Source of the DNA: Microseira sp041929235
GTDB taxonomy: Bacteria > Cyanobacteriota > Cyanobacteriia > Cyanobacteriales > Aerosakkonemataceae
DNA: 64,000 nucleotides
Direction of reading: 5' to 3'
Assembly: GCF_041929235.1 (NCBI RefSeq)
Contig: NZ_JBHFNP010000022.1
Location: 92,475 to 156,474 of the forward strand
Part shown: positions 17,894 through 26,496 of the stretch, piece after piece
Layout: every line of letters begins with the position of its first letter
Numbering within the stretch: the first letter of the stretch is position 1
Made by a program: the position numbers and the translations under genes
Notes under the pieces: model-generated
What the model saw: the letters and a program-made list of their open reading frames with translations, nothing else
What the model was told of the DNA's origin: nothing
The model's database searches: none

Positions 17894-20011
17894 ACGGAAG
17901 TCAGCGCCTATGGCTTTATCGGGCGAGGTTACGACATTTTGCGCTTAGAACGCGCTTTTCGCCAAAATTATGTGGTGCTGTTGCAGGGGATGGGCGGGGT
18001 TGGCAAAACCGAGTTAGTAGGGGGATTTGCTCGCTGGTTGGATGACACCCAGGGACGCACGGGGGGCATTTTCTTCACTAGCTTTGAGCGCGGTGCGGGG
18101 TTGAGTCAGGTGGTGAATCAAATTGGCAGAAGCTTGGGGGGTGAGAAATTCGCCCAGTTAAAGCCAGAACAACAGCAGGCGGTGGTGCGACAATACTTGC
18201 AAACCCATCCTTGTCTGCTGATTTGGGATAACTTTGAACCCGTCAATGGGTTTCCCGCCGGAAATCTGCCATTGTTACCCGCCGCCGAAAGAGAAGAATT
18301 GAAGCGGTTTCTCAAAGAATTGCGCGGGGGGCAAACTTGGGTACTAATTACCAGTCGGCGGGAAGAAGGTTGGTTAGATTGCGGTTACGCGCTGCTGAGT
18401 TTGAAGGGACTGGTAAAACAGGATGGGGAAGAGTTAGCGGCGAAGATTCTGCAATCAGCGGAGATAAACCGGGCGAAACTGCCAAAAGAATATCTGGAGT
18501 TGCTGAAACTATTGGGGGGACATCCCCTGTCCTTGCGGGTGGTACTGCCTCACCTGAAAACCCAGACACCCGTGCAGTTAATCGAGGCATTGCGGCGGGG
18601 ATTGGATACGTTCAAGGGTGCAGAGGAGGAAGGTAGAGAGAAATCTTTGCTGGTGTCGCTGGATTATTCGTTTGCGAAGTTGTCGGAACGGGCGCGGCAG
18701 CATTTGCCGTTTTTAGCGCTATTTTCTGAGCGAGTGGATGCAGGTTTCCTCCATCTTTTGTCGGAAAGTTCTGATAATCAGTTTGGACAGGCATATTGGG
18801 CGGTGTTTGGAGAAAACTTGCAGAAGCCCGATTGGATGGGATTGCTCAAGGAAGCCGCCGCCGCAGGGATTGTAGAACATTTGATGGGAACTATCTACAA
18901 AATTCACCCAGCACTGCCTTGGTATTTGCGACAACAGTTAGATACAAAAGGTTCGCAGGAGGTAATCAATAGCCTAGAAAAAAAGTTGCTACTTTTCTAC
19001 GCAGAGTTGGCAGATATCTACCATGAGGAACTCATCAGCAATGCGGAATTGGCAACCTTTGCGCTGCGAGTAGAAGAGCCGAACCTATTGCAGCATTTAC
19101 GACTGGCAGAACAGCAGCAGGATTGGGGTAATGCCAAATTTATTCTGACAGCCTTGGCAGAGGTATATACACGATGGGGGCGCAAACCAGAATTTAAGTC
19201 CCTGCGAGAACGGGCGCTGAACCAAATTGGTATCCACTTGGCACAAGCAAAGGCAAAGGGACGAAATGCCTTTGATTTCTGGATTTATCTGCGGGGAGTA
19301 GATGCAAATGAAGCTTTTAAAAGTGCCGACTTGGAAACAGCAAGAGCCTTTTATCAAGAAATTCTGGATGAATTGACAGCTTTAAATGACCCCTCCGTCA
19401 ATGGCAATATCGCCTCTTTTAATCACAATCTTGGCTATATTGCCCAAAGGCAACGACGGTTTGACGATGCGATCGCTTTTTACAATAAAGCTCTCCAAAT
19501 TAAAGAAGATGCGGGGGCTTTCTACAGTGCTGCTAGCGACTATCACCATCTAGGAATGGTAGCCGAAGATCAACGGCGGTTTGACGATGCGATCGCTTTT
19601 TACAATAAATATCTCCAAATTTATGAAGCTGCGGGGGATGCTTACATGGCTGCATATCCCTGTAAGCTTTTAGGAGAAATTGCCAAAGATCAAGGAGATT
19701 TTGAGACTGCTGTTGCCTATTTCCAAAAAGCATTTGAAGCCTTAAGTTCAGCAAATGATTGGCACAACGCATCTTTAACCCTAGTTGCATGGGGCGAAAC
19801 CCTGGAAGCCCAATCAAATTGGACTGAAGCCGCGAAAATTTACATCCACGGCTTGGTCATCGAGGTTAAGCATAATAAAGAGTGGATTGGCTGGTATCTC
19901 AAAAATTTAAGGCGAATGCTCAAACAGTTGGGAGACAGCCAATTTGCCACAATTTGGCGCGAGGTAATAGGCGAAGAATTGCCAGAAGAATGGCGTTCAG
20001 TTATTCAATAA
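17894..20011 (+). pseudogene. NB-ARC (STAND) NTPase with TPR repeats, C-terminal part of the broken CHAT gene
   Basis: The frame continues from the insertion point (AYGFIGRGYDILRLERAF) without a proper start. The only candidate start is TTG at 17939, inside the conserved domain edge. The NTPase motifs are Walker A GMGGVGKTE, Walker B LLIWDNFEP, the sensor-like VLITSRREEG, a GLPL-like GGHPLSLRV and an MHD-like YKIHPALPW. From about 19300 TPR-like helical repeats follow, including two nearly identical units. The expected full protein is CHAT-NB-ARC-TPR, a sensor-switch-effector design like other STAND immune or cell-death proteins. The remaining open frame is 690 codons long and undamaged, so a short NTPase-TPR protein could still be made. 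Confidence 0.85.
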
Positions 20012-20042
20012 GCCAGCGAAACAAACGAGGAGTGAAATCGAC

Positions 20043-20504
20043 GTGGAAACCCAATTAACCACCCCCGAAGTCAACGAAAAACGGCAGCTATTGCAAGATT
20101 ACGAACCCGCTGCCGAGGCATTCGCCATCCTGGAAGAACAGCAAGGCAGACTCGATCTTAGTTTTGACGAACTGTGGGCAAAAAAAACAGGTCAAGTGTT
20201 TGAAGATCCCAGCAAACGCCAATCCCTCTGGCAAACCACGCTGCAAGTCCTGCGCCAAGAACTCTGCGGCGATGAAGGCTTTCGCGCCCAATTCAAAGAA
20301 TATACCAAAAACCCAGGCAGCGCCCCTTTACTCACCGGTTTAATTGTTTCCCTCACCACCCTATCCGGCTTGCCCCTCGACCCGGCAATTTCGACGATTA
20401 TTGTGTTGTATCTGCTCAAAATTGGCTTGAATATCTTTTGCGAATATACGGAATCTGCGAGTAATTCTGATGGGTCTGGGAGTGCTGATTCACAGGGGAA
20501 ATGA
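20043..20504 (+). CDS. Small protein with C-terminal membrane helix, downstream of the CHAT-STAND gene
   Basis: 153 residues from a GTG start preceded by GAGGAG. The N-terminal 95 residues are acidic and helical. A hydrophobic stretch at about 105-135 (LLTGLIVSLTTLSGLPLDPA...) may span the membrane. It begins 31 bp after the STAND gene and is probably in the same operon. I do not recognise a named family, though small companions often follow CHAT-STAND genes in cyanobacteria. A role as membrane partner or substrate of the protease is speculation. Confidence 0.6.
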   Translation: METQLTTPEVNEKRQLLQDYEPAAEAFAILEEQQGRLDLSFDELWAKKTGQVFEDPSKRQSLWQTTLQVLRQELCGDEGFRAQFKEYTKNPGSAPLLTGLIVSLTTLSGLPLDPAISTIIVLYLLKIGLNIFCEYTESASNSDGSGSADSQGK

Positions 20505-20547
20505 GGAGAGAATTAACCAAGTTGCTAGGGAAAACGATCCCCCCAAA

Positions 20548-20614
20548 CCCCCCTTGCCAAGGGGGGCTTAAGAGAGTAGTATGTAGGGTGCGTTAGCGAT
20601 CGCGTAACGCACCA
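20548..20614. terminator. Two stem-loops between convergent genes
   Basis: CCCCCCTT-GCC-AAGGGGGG at 20548-20566, then GGTGCGTTA/TAACGCACC around a HIP1 site (about 20587-20613). They lie between the ends of the 153-residue gene and the convergent 90-residue gene, so they probably end transcription from both sides. No long T-run is present. Confidence 0.5.
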
Positions 20615-20627
20615 TGCTAACTACACG

Positions 20628-20900
20628 TTACCGTCCCGATTTCCTGGTCGATGAATCGGTGGCAGGTTGCTTCCGGTAGCGAATGAGAATTGTCATCACC
20701 AAATCGGTTTTGGGTAATGGCGTCAAGGGACTCCATTCATCCACCTGGGCAAATCCGATAGCGTAAAAATTCTTGATTTCTTCGATTACTCCTTCGCGGG
20801 TACCGATAATCAGAAACCGAATCGGTTCGCGTTCGGGCATTTCTGGCGAGGAATTTTCACGCACAGATCCGATAGCATCAGACAAAAACTCTTGTGCCAT
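20628..20900 (-). CDS. Conserved hypothetical protein (90 residues)
   Basis: Small soluble protein containing RFLIIGTREGVIEEIKNFY, a Rossmann-like beta-strand plus helix, and ending in a basic tail. A clear GGAG ribosome binding site sits 7-8 bases before the ATG. I recognise it only as the type of small protein common in cyanobacteria and can give no function. It is convergent with the CHAT-STAND operon. Confidence 0.65.
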   Translation of the reverse strand: MAQEFLSDAIGSVRENSSPEMPEREPIRFLIIGTREGVIEEIKNFYAIGFAQVDEWSPLTPLPKTDLVMTILIRYRKQPATDSSTRKSGR

Positions 20901-21611
20901 GATATTTTCTCCTATTTTTTGGATGGGAAACCAAAAAATCTAGCCACCCCGCAAGCAGCGCAAAGCAGGGTGGCTACAGAGAGGTGTTAAAATGCTCTGT
21001 TAGCCTCCAGACTGATTTTGGCAGTGTGGGGGTCAAGCTGTCCTTTGCCGCTTCCAACGGCATAGGGCAGCGTACTAGATTTTTAGGCGGACACGGGTTG
21101 CTGTGGTTGAACTCAACCAACCTTAAAGAGAGAGCATAGCCCGATTGGGGACAACAGTCAAGATAATAGTTGATTTCGTTACGAAACTTTAGATGGTGGG
21201 GCGAATTGCTCGAATTGCAACAAGTTTGAGTTTGCAGTAATACAACATTATTGCCGGGACACGGCAGTCGAAGAATTTTCGCTGACAACAAAACTTACTT
21301 TAGCCTTTAGTCCCTACCTGGCGTTGATTTGAATGAAGAAAGAAGGAAGGGATGCGATCGCTTTAATTTCATACACCATATTTTACTATATTTGGGTAAT
21401 TTATAATTCAAAAGCTTTTTTCAGTAAAATATTGCGTCATATTTATGTATTTCAGTTGATGGTTTCGCTTCGTTGATAGCCCGCCCGCAAATAAATCATC
21501 AACCAGAATATGATTGGCAACAGCATCATATTGTTGACGTTCCCTACGAGGAACCATCGGGAATTAATTGGATATGATATAACAAGTAGATAACCAACAG
21601 CGAGGATTACT
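20901..21611. other. 711-bp gap without a supportable gene; contains one 64-bp dispersed repeat
   Basis: The only clear structure is the minus-oriented repeat at 21253-21316 (ends TAGGGACTAA and TGCCGTGTCCCGGC), which has a relative at 26271-26334. Open frames at 20974-21291 and 21452-21634 lack family resemblance and good start signals. GAGG at about 21602 is the ribosome binding site of the next gene. Confidence 0.6.
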
Positions 21612-22406
21612 ATGCCATCCCCATTTCCCGGCATGAACCCTTATTTAGAAGCTCCTCAATTATGGCCCGATGTCCATCACCGACTCATTACAGCCATTGC
21701 TGACTTGTTAGCCCCTCAATTGGAACCTAAATATATTGTCGCAATTGAACGCCGAATTTATGAAGTTATAGACGAAACACCTCTATTAGTAGGACTGCCC
21801 GATGTCATGGTGCAGCGTTCTACAACTACTCCAGAGCAAACAAATACTAATGTCGCTACTTTATCACCTCCAGCCCAACCAATTACAGTAACAGTTCCCA
21901 TACCCGAAACTGTGGGACAAGGTTATTTAGAAATCCGCCTAGTGGGAAGCAATCAAGTCATCACCGCTATAGAAATTCTCTCGCCTGTGAACAAGCGACC
22001 GGGGAAAGGGCGGGAAACTTACGAAGCAAAACGGCAAAATGTTCTGACTAGCTTAACCCATTTAGTAGAAATTGATTTACTGCGCCAGTGGCAACCAATG
22101 CCAATTTTAGAAACCAATATTAAAAGCCATTATCGCATTTTAGTTAGCCGCAGACAACGCCGACCGCTAGCAGATTTATATGCGTTTAATTTACAAAATT
22201 CAATTCCAACATTTCCCTTACCTTTATTACCAGGCGATGCCGAACCTATCATCGATTTGAAAGCATTATTAGATTCAATTTACGACCGCGCCGTTTATCG
22301 CTTGCAAATCAACTATAACAACGAACCCATACCCGCCTTGACCGAAGCAGATGCAACCTGGGCAGATCCACTATTAAAAGAACAGGGAAACAGAATTGCA
22401 GATTGA
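21612..22406 (+). CDS. DUF4058 family protein
   Basis: 264 residues starting MPSPFPGMNPYLEAPQLWPDVHHRL, the hallmark opening of DUF4058. A middle block, YLEIRLVGSNQVITAIEILSP, is also characteristic, as is the RYRILVSR-type segment. The family is abundant in cyanobacteria and has a PD-(D/E)XK-like look, but its function is not established. GAGG precedes the ATG. It stands alone between repeat-rich gaps. Confidence 0.88.
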   Translation: MPSPFPGMNPYLEAPQLWPDVHHRLITAIADLLAPQLEPKYIVAIERRIYEVIDETPLLVGLPDVMVQRSTTTPEQTNTNVATLSPPAQPITVTVPIPETVGQGYLEIRLVGSNQVITAIEILSPVNKRPGKGRETYEAKRQNVLTSLTHLVEIDLLRQWQPMPILETNIKSHYRILVSRRQRRPLADLYAFNLQNSIPTFPLPLLPGDAEPIIDLKALLDSIYDRAVYRLQINYNNEPIPALTEADATWADPLLKEQGNRIAD

Positions 22407-22547
22407 AGAAAATTGCAGATTTTAGATCTCAGATGGCAGATTTAATATCAAATCAGTTAACCTCTCTTTTCTTTCTCTGCGTCCTCTGCGCCTGGAGCGG
22501 TTCATTCAGATAGCTCAAATCTAAAACCTGCAATCTTCAATCTAAAA

Positions 22548-23192
22548 TCAAACCGCAGATAGAGATTGTTCTCGCAATTGTTCAACCAATGAGTGCAGAT
22601 TATAACTATCGAGACGATAACTCAAAGGATTGGCAATTAATCGCGCCGTACTTTGATACAAAACCTCAATTTCAACCAAACCATTTTCGCGCAAAGTTTT
22701 ACCCGTGGAAACTAAGTCTACAATCGCTTCCGACATGCCGGTAATTGGCCCTAATTCCACCGAGCCGTATAAAGGTACAATCTCTACAGGCATATCCAAA
22801 TTTTGAAAGTATTCGCGGGCGCAGTTAACAAACTTAGACGCAACTCTACCGTGGGGCGGCAATTCCAACGCCGATCGATATGGACTTGATTGCTTCACCG
22901 CTACCGACAGGCGACAGCTACCAAACCCCAAATCAGCTAAATGGGCAACTTTAGGTTGTTTTTCCCGCAACACGTCGTAACCGACAATTCCCAGTTGCGC
23001 TTGTCCGTATTCTACATAAACCGGGACGTCATGAGTCCGGACTAGCAAAGCTTTGGCGGTATTGGTGGGGTCGGTAATTTGCAGTTGGCGATTGGAGGAG
23101 TCGAGAAAGGCGCTAAAGTCTAGTCCTACCGCAGAAAGCAGGCGAATACTATCTTTAAGTAGGGCACCTTTTGGTAATGCAACAGTCAGCAT
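22548..23192 (-). CDS. hisG: ATP phosphoribosyltransferase, short form (HisG)
   Basis: 214 residues starting MLTVALPKGALLKDSIRLL. It includes VPVYVEYGQAQLGIVGYDVL and the PRPP loop region ELGPITGMSEAIVDLVSTGKTL. It catalyses the first step of histidine synthesis, joining ATP and PRPP. The length is that of the short HisG form, which lacks the C-terminal regulatory domain and needs the HisZ partner, not seen in this window. It is divergent from the response regulator gene, with degenerate GATTTTAGATT repeats in the 73-bp gap. Confidence 0.93.
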   Translation of the reverse strand: MLTVALPKGALLKDSIRLLSAVGLDFSAFLDSSNRQLQITDPTNTAKALLVRTHDVPVYVEYGQAQLGIVGYDVLREKQPKVAHLADLGFGSCRLSVAVKQSSPYRSALELPPHGRVASKFVNCAREYFQNLDMPVEIVPLYGSVELGPITGMSEAIVDLVSTGKTLRENGLVEIEVLYQSTARLIANPLSYRLDSYNLHSLVEQLREQSLSAV

Positions 23193-23265
23193 CAGGATTT
23201 TAGATTTGAGATTTTAGATTTTTGATTTTAGATTAAATTTGAAGCGAAAATCTAAAACGATCGAG

Positions 23266-23961
23266 ATGCAGATTCTTTTGGTTGACGATGAAGTTGAACT
23301 AACCGATCCCCTGAGTCGCGTCTTGACTCGCGAGGGTTATCGGGTTGATGTCGCTTATGATGGCACATCTGGTACTCAAATGGCGTTGCAAGGCGATTAT
23401 GACTTGCTGATTTTAGATTGGATGCTACCGCAGATGTCCGGGTTAGAGATTTGTCAGAGAGTCCGATCGCACGGACTATCCACACCCGTCCTGTTTCTCA
23501 CCGCTAAAGATACTTTAGACGATCGCGTGCAAGGTTTAGACGCCGGTGCAGATGATTATCTGATCAAACCCTTTGAACTGCGGGAATTACTAGCGCGAGT
23601 CAGGGCGCTATTGCGGCGAAAAACTGTCTCAGACTCAGAAAAATGGCAAAAACGCCTGCGCGTTGGCGATTTAGAACTAGATTGCGACAACCAGCTTGCC
23701 TATCGTCGCTTACGCCCCATCGAGTTATCGGAAAAAGAAACCCAACTACTGGAATATTTTATGCGCCATCCCGGTCAATTATTAACCCACGCCCAAATTC
23801 ACGAACATTTGTGGGGCGAAGGCGAACAACCCAGCAGCAACGTTTTAGCAGCATTAATTCGCCTGCTGCGCCGCAAAATCGAGGGGAAAAATGAAAGTCA
23901 GCTAATTCATACAGTTTATGGTAAAGGTTATCGCTTTGGAGAGGTAATGGGTAATGGGTAA
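23266..23961 (+). CDS. OmpR/PhoB-family response regulator
   Basis: 231 residues from the ATG at 23266. A TTG start at 23239 would add nine residues encoded by repeat DNA and is unlikely. The receiver domain has VDDE at the start, the phospho-acceptor Asp51 (LLILDWMLP) and the conserved Lys in LIKPFEL. A winged-helix DNA-binding domain follows (LTHAQIHEHLWG, VYGKGYRFG). It resembles cyanobacterial RppA/ManR-type regulators, but no kinase gene is adjacent, so the partner and targets are unknown. Confidence 0.9.
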   Translation: MQILLVDDEVELTDPLSRVLTREGYRVDVAYDGTSGTQMALQGDYDLLILDWMLPQMSGLEICQRVRSHGLSTPVLFLTAKDTLDDRVQGLDAGADDYLIKPFELRELLARVRALLRRKTVSDSEKWQKRLRVGDLELDCDNQLAYRRLRPIELSEKETQLLEYFMRHPGQLLTHAQIHEHLWGEGEQPSSNVLAALIRLLRRKIEGKNESQLIHTVYGKGYRFGEVMGNG

Positions 23962-24136
23962 TTGCTAATTGCCATCAGACCCTGAATTACTCCCTTCTCT
24001 CTCCAAAATTACCTACCTCTCCTTTTCTCTTACCTCTGCGTTCTCTGCGTCTCTGCGTTTCAATAAAAGGATTAGATAGAGTAACCCATGCGCATTTTTA
24101 TCGTCCAAACTGCCATTGATGGAAATAGAGATCAGA

Positions 24137-24895
24137 TCAACTGTTCAATTTGAACAGACTTTCTAAACAAACAACCACGCCAAACCCACCTACAGGTAAA
24201 AATGGCAAGTGTCCTGGAGGCGCATTTAAATTGAACTTGAGACGATCGTATTCAACCCAACAATGCTTCACCCGCCATCCGACGCGATCGCAAAACCGAT
24301 ACCAAGTACTATAATCTGCTTTACCATTACCTCCAAGGCTTTTCCAAATCGATGCTTGAACCTGCAAACCAAACTTGCCGTTACTGCATCCATCCCACAA
24401 CCGATCGATTTTCTTGATTAACTTACCAGACAATCTTTCAATATCTTGCAGTTTGAGGCAAGTTCCATTTTCCCTTCCACCTGCTTTTAGCATGATTGCC
24501 GCTGTTTCTTTATCTGCTTCTTGCCAATTTCCCACCGCCAATAAACCCCCCAACCGACTACAGTCGATTTCTCCTGGATAAATTGCCGGTAAATATTCTG
24601 TTAAAACCTGCTGAATTCTGGGTTCTGCTTGTTCTAGCAAAATTGCATAAGCTTGCCAACGAACTTGTTCTGAATAGTCTCCTAAAGCTTGAATAACTAA
24701 ATCTAACCCTGCTTCTCCATAGGTTATAGCTTTTGAGAGAGTTTCTATTTTCTGTTCTGCTGTACAACGCGAGAACCGATGCTTTAGTCCGGCAATTCCG
24801 CCTAAAACTGCGCCATCTACCGGCGGTAAAGCTAAAACTTGACCGCCTCCCAAAACAGCATCGTATTCTCTTGGTTGGTTAGGTATATCTGTCAC
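24137..24895 (-). CDS. GUN4-domain protein with N-terminal HEAT-like module
   Basis: 252 residues. Residues of about 1-95 form a module with PREYDAVLGG, GAVLGGIAGLKHRF and a HEAT-like stretch (GLDLVIQALGDYSEQVRWQA). The C-terminal 150 residues are a GUN4 domain: LLAVGNWQEADKETAAIML, WDGCSNGKFGLQVQ, FCDRVGWRV and FNLNAPPGHLPFLP. Classical GUN4 binds protoporphyrin and stimulates Mg-chelatase. Proteins like this one, with extra N-terminal regions, are paralogues whose role is less clear. The next gene upstream on the same strand carries the same N-terminal module joined to WD40 repeats. Confidence 0.88.
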   Translation of the reverse strand: MTDIPNQPREYDAVLGGGQVLALPPVDGAVLGGIAGLKHRFSRCTAEQKIETLSKAITYGEAGLDLVIQALGDYSEQVRWQAYAILLEQAEPRIQQVLTEYLPAIYPGEIDCSRLGGLLAVGNWQEADKETAAIMLKAGGRENGTCLKLQDIERLSGKLIKKIDRLWDGCSNGKFGLQVQASIWKSLGGNGKADYSTWYRFCDRVGWRVKHCWVEYDRLKFNLNAPPGHLPFLPVGGFGVVVCLESLFKLNS

Positions 24896-24943
24896 CGCTA
24901 TTTGACCTTATTTGAATTTAGTATTGACTACAACACCAGTTTC

Positions 24944-26140
24944 CTAAATTCCCCAAATCTTGATAGTTTTATCATTACTGCCAGCACTCAAACTTTGACC
25001 ATCCGAACTAAAAGCAAGGCAATTTGGCAAAATATCATCTCCGGTTAAACTATGCATTAATTTACCCGTTCTTACATTCCAAAAATTGATTGATTTTTGA
25101 TAACCATCCCCGATAACAAGAGTTGTTCCATCTGGACTGAAAGCACTACAACGAAATAGGTAATGTAACAAGTGGGGATGTGGATCTAAAGTTTGAATTA
25201 TTTTCCCATCCGGTGTTAAAATTGTAATGGTGCCTTTGAAACAACCAGCAGCAAGCATTTGTCCATCTGGACTAATAGCAAGCGAATAACCAACCATATT
25301 TAACGTGTGGGGTTCGCTTCTATTTTGCCAGTTCCATAACTTAATCGTTCGACTTATATCGTTACTGATAAGTGTTTTTCCATCTGGGCTAAATGCTAGG
25401 CGAATAATGCTTTCTTTATGGGTTCCCCACATCAGTAAAGGACTGATATTTAAAATTAACTTGCCGCTGGTAATATCCCAAATTTTGATACATCTATCGT
25501 CGCCGCCAGTGGCAAGGGTTTTAGAGTCATGACTTAGTGCGATCGCTCGAATTTCCCCTTGATGTCCGTAGAGGGTATGCTGTAATTCTCCCTCCACCCA
25601 AATTTCCACAAAACTCTTAGCAGCTTTGATGTTTCTTACCAAAATTTCCCCATCATCGCTGATAATAAAAGATTGCTGGTTCCTGGGATATTTAGGAATC
25701 GCGTAAAGCAATTCCATCGCGTTCAAATCTACAACTTTTATCGTTCTATTACTCGCTAAAAATGCTGCTTTATCCCCGGTTGAATTTAATGCAATCTGTT
25801 CCCCAGCTTTAACGGTGCGGAGGCATTCAAAAAAACGATAATAATTGATTTTGCTCAATGCCTGCTTTACTTCTTCTTCTTTCCTTCTTCGCAATTGTAA
25901 ATAAGCCGTTTTTTGCACCAATTCCGATTCATCTTCTAAAGCTTTAATCCCTATTTCTAATCCAGCTTTGCCATATTTTTTTGCTTCTTTAACTGCCGCG
26001 ACTCTGTGTTCCGCAACCGCACTCGCAAAGCGTCTCTTAACTCCAGCAATTCCTCCCAAAACAGCCCCCGTCGCGGGGATTATATTTTGTCCGCCAAGTA
26101 CAACATCGTACTCTCTAGGTTCCTGGGTATTCTGTGTCAT
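24944..26140 (-). CDS. WD40-repeat protein with the same N-terminal module as the GUN4 protein
   Basis: 398 residues. Residues of about 1-90 (PREYDVVLGGQ, GAVLGGIAGVKRRF, GLEIGIKALEDESELVQKTA) align well with the start of the neighbouring GUN4 protein. After residue 110 come about six WD40 blades, for example TLATGGDDRCIKIWD, TLISNDISRTIKLWNW and SLSAGSNDKTIKIWGI at the very end. It is probably a scaffold or sensor. It lies 48 bp upstream of the GUN4 gene in the same direction, so the two may be expressed together. Confidence 0.85.
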   Translation of the reverse strand: MTQNTQEPREYDVVLGGQNIIPATGAVLGGIAGVKRRFASAVAEHRVAAVKEAKKYGKAGLEIGIKALEDESELVQKTAYLQLRRRKEEEVKQALSKINYYRFFECLRTVKAGEQIALNSTGDKAAFLASNRTIKVVDLNAMELLYAIPKYPRNQQSFIISDDGEILVRNIKAAKSFVEIWVEGELQHTLYGHQGEIRAIALSHDSKTLATGGDDRCIKIWDITSGKLILNISPLLMWGTHKESIIRLAFSPDGKTLISNDISRTIKLWNWQNRSEPHTLNMVGYSLAISPDGQMLAAGCFKGTITILTPDGKIIQTLDPHPHLLHYLFRCSAFSPDGTTLVIGDGYQKSINFWNVRTGKLMHSLTGDDILPNCLAFSSDGQSLSAGSNDKTIKIWGI

Positions 26141-26270
26141 TTCCTCAATTACTGGATTTTAAATCTACGTATTATTATAAATCATCGGTTGACGCTGGTA
26201 ATAGGTAATGGGTAATGGGTAATTGTCCGTTAAATTGCCAATAATAAAAAAGCCTCACCCCGTTGTTGCG

Positions 26271-26334
26271 TAGGGACTAAGGCTAAAGAGATATCTCGGA
26301 CAAACAGATAACGTTAATAATGCCGTGTCCCGGC
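26271..26334 (+). repeat. 64-bp dispersed repeat, second copy
   Basis: Begins TAGGGACTAAGGCTAAAG and ends TGCCGTGTCCCGGC. The minus strand of 21253-21316 has the same ends with a diverged middle and equal length. Nature unknown. Confidence 0.6.
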
Positions 26335-26385
26335 TTCTAATTATGGGTAATCGACCGGACATGATATTACCAGCCATTCTGTGAA

Positions 26386-26452
26386 AAGAAACCGGGTTTC
26401 TGTGAAAAATGGTTTAGCAAGTAAAGATAGCTACAAAGAAACCCGATTTCTG
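26386..26452. repeat. Dispersed AGAAACCGGGTTTCT hairpin repeat
   Basis: AGAAACCGGGTTTCT, then TGAAAAAT, a diverged middle and AGAAACCCGATTTCT. It is related to elements at 42309-42325, 45953-45986, 52767-52852 and 59877-59889. The gap 26141-26496 otherwise holds only short tandem repeats and the 64-bp repeat. Confidence 0.75.
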
Positions 26453-26496
26453 ATTTCGTTAACCCCACCCCTGCTGCCAATCAATCCCATTAACAA

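Noticed and set aside
20974..21291. 105-codon minus-strand frame
   Set aside because: Odd composition rich in Cys and Pro, no ribosome binding site, and partly made of the 64-bp repeat.
21452..21634. 60-codon hydrophobic minus-strand frame
   Set aside because: Overlaps the start of the DUF4058 gene and its signals. The hydrophobic stretch is weak evidence.
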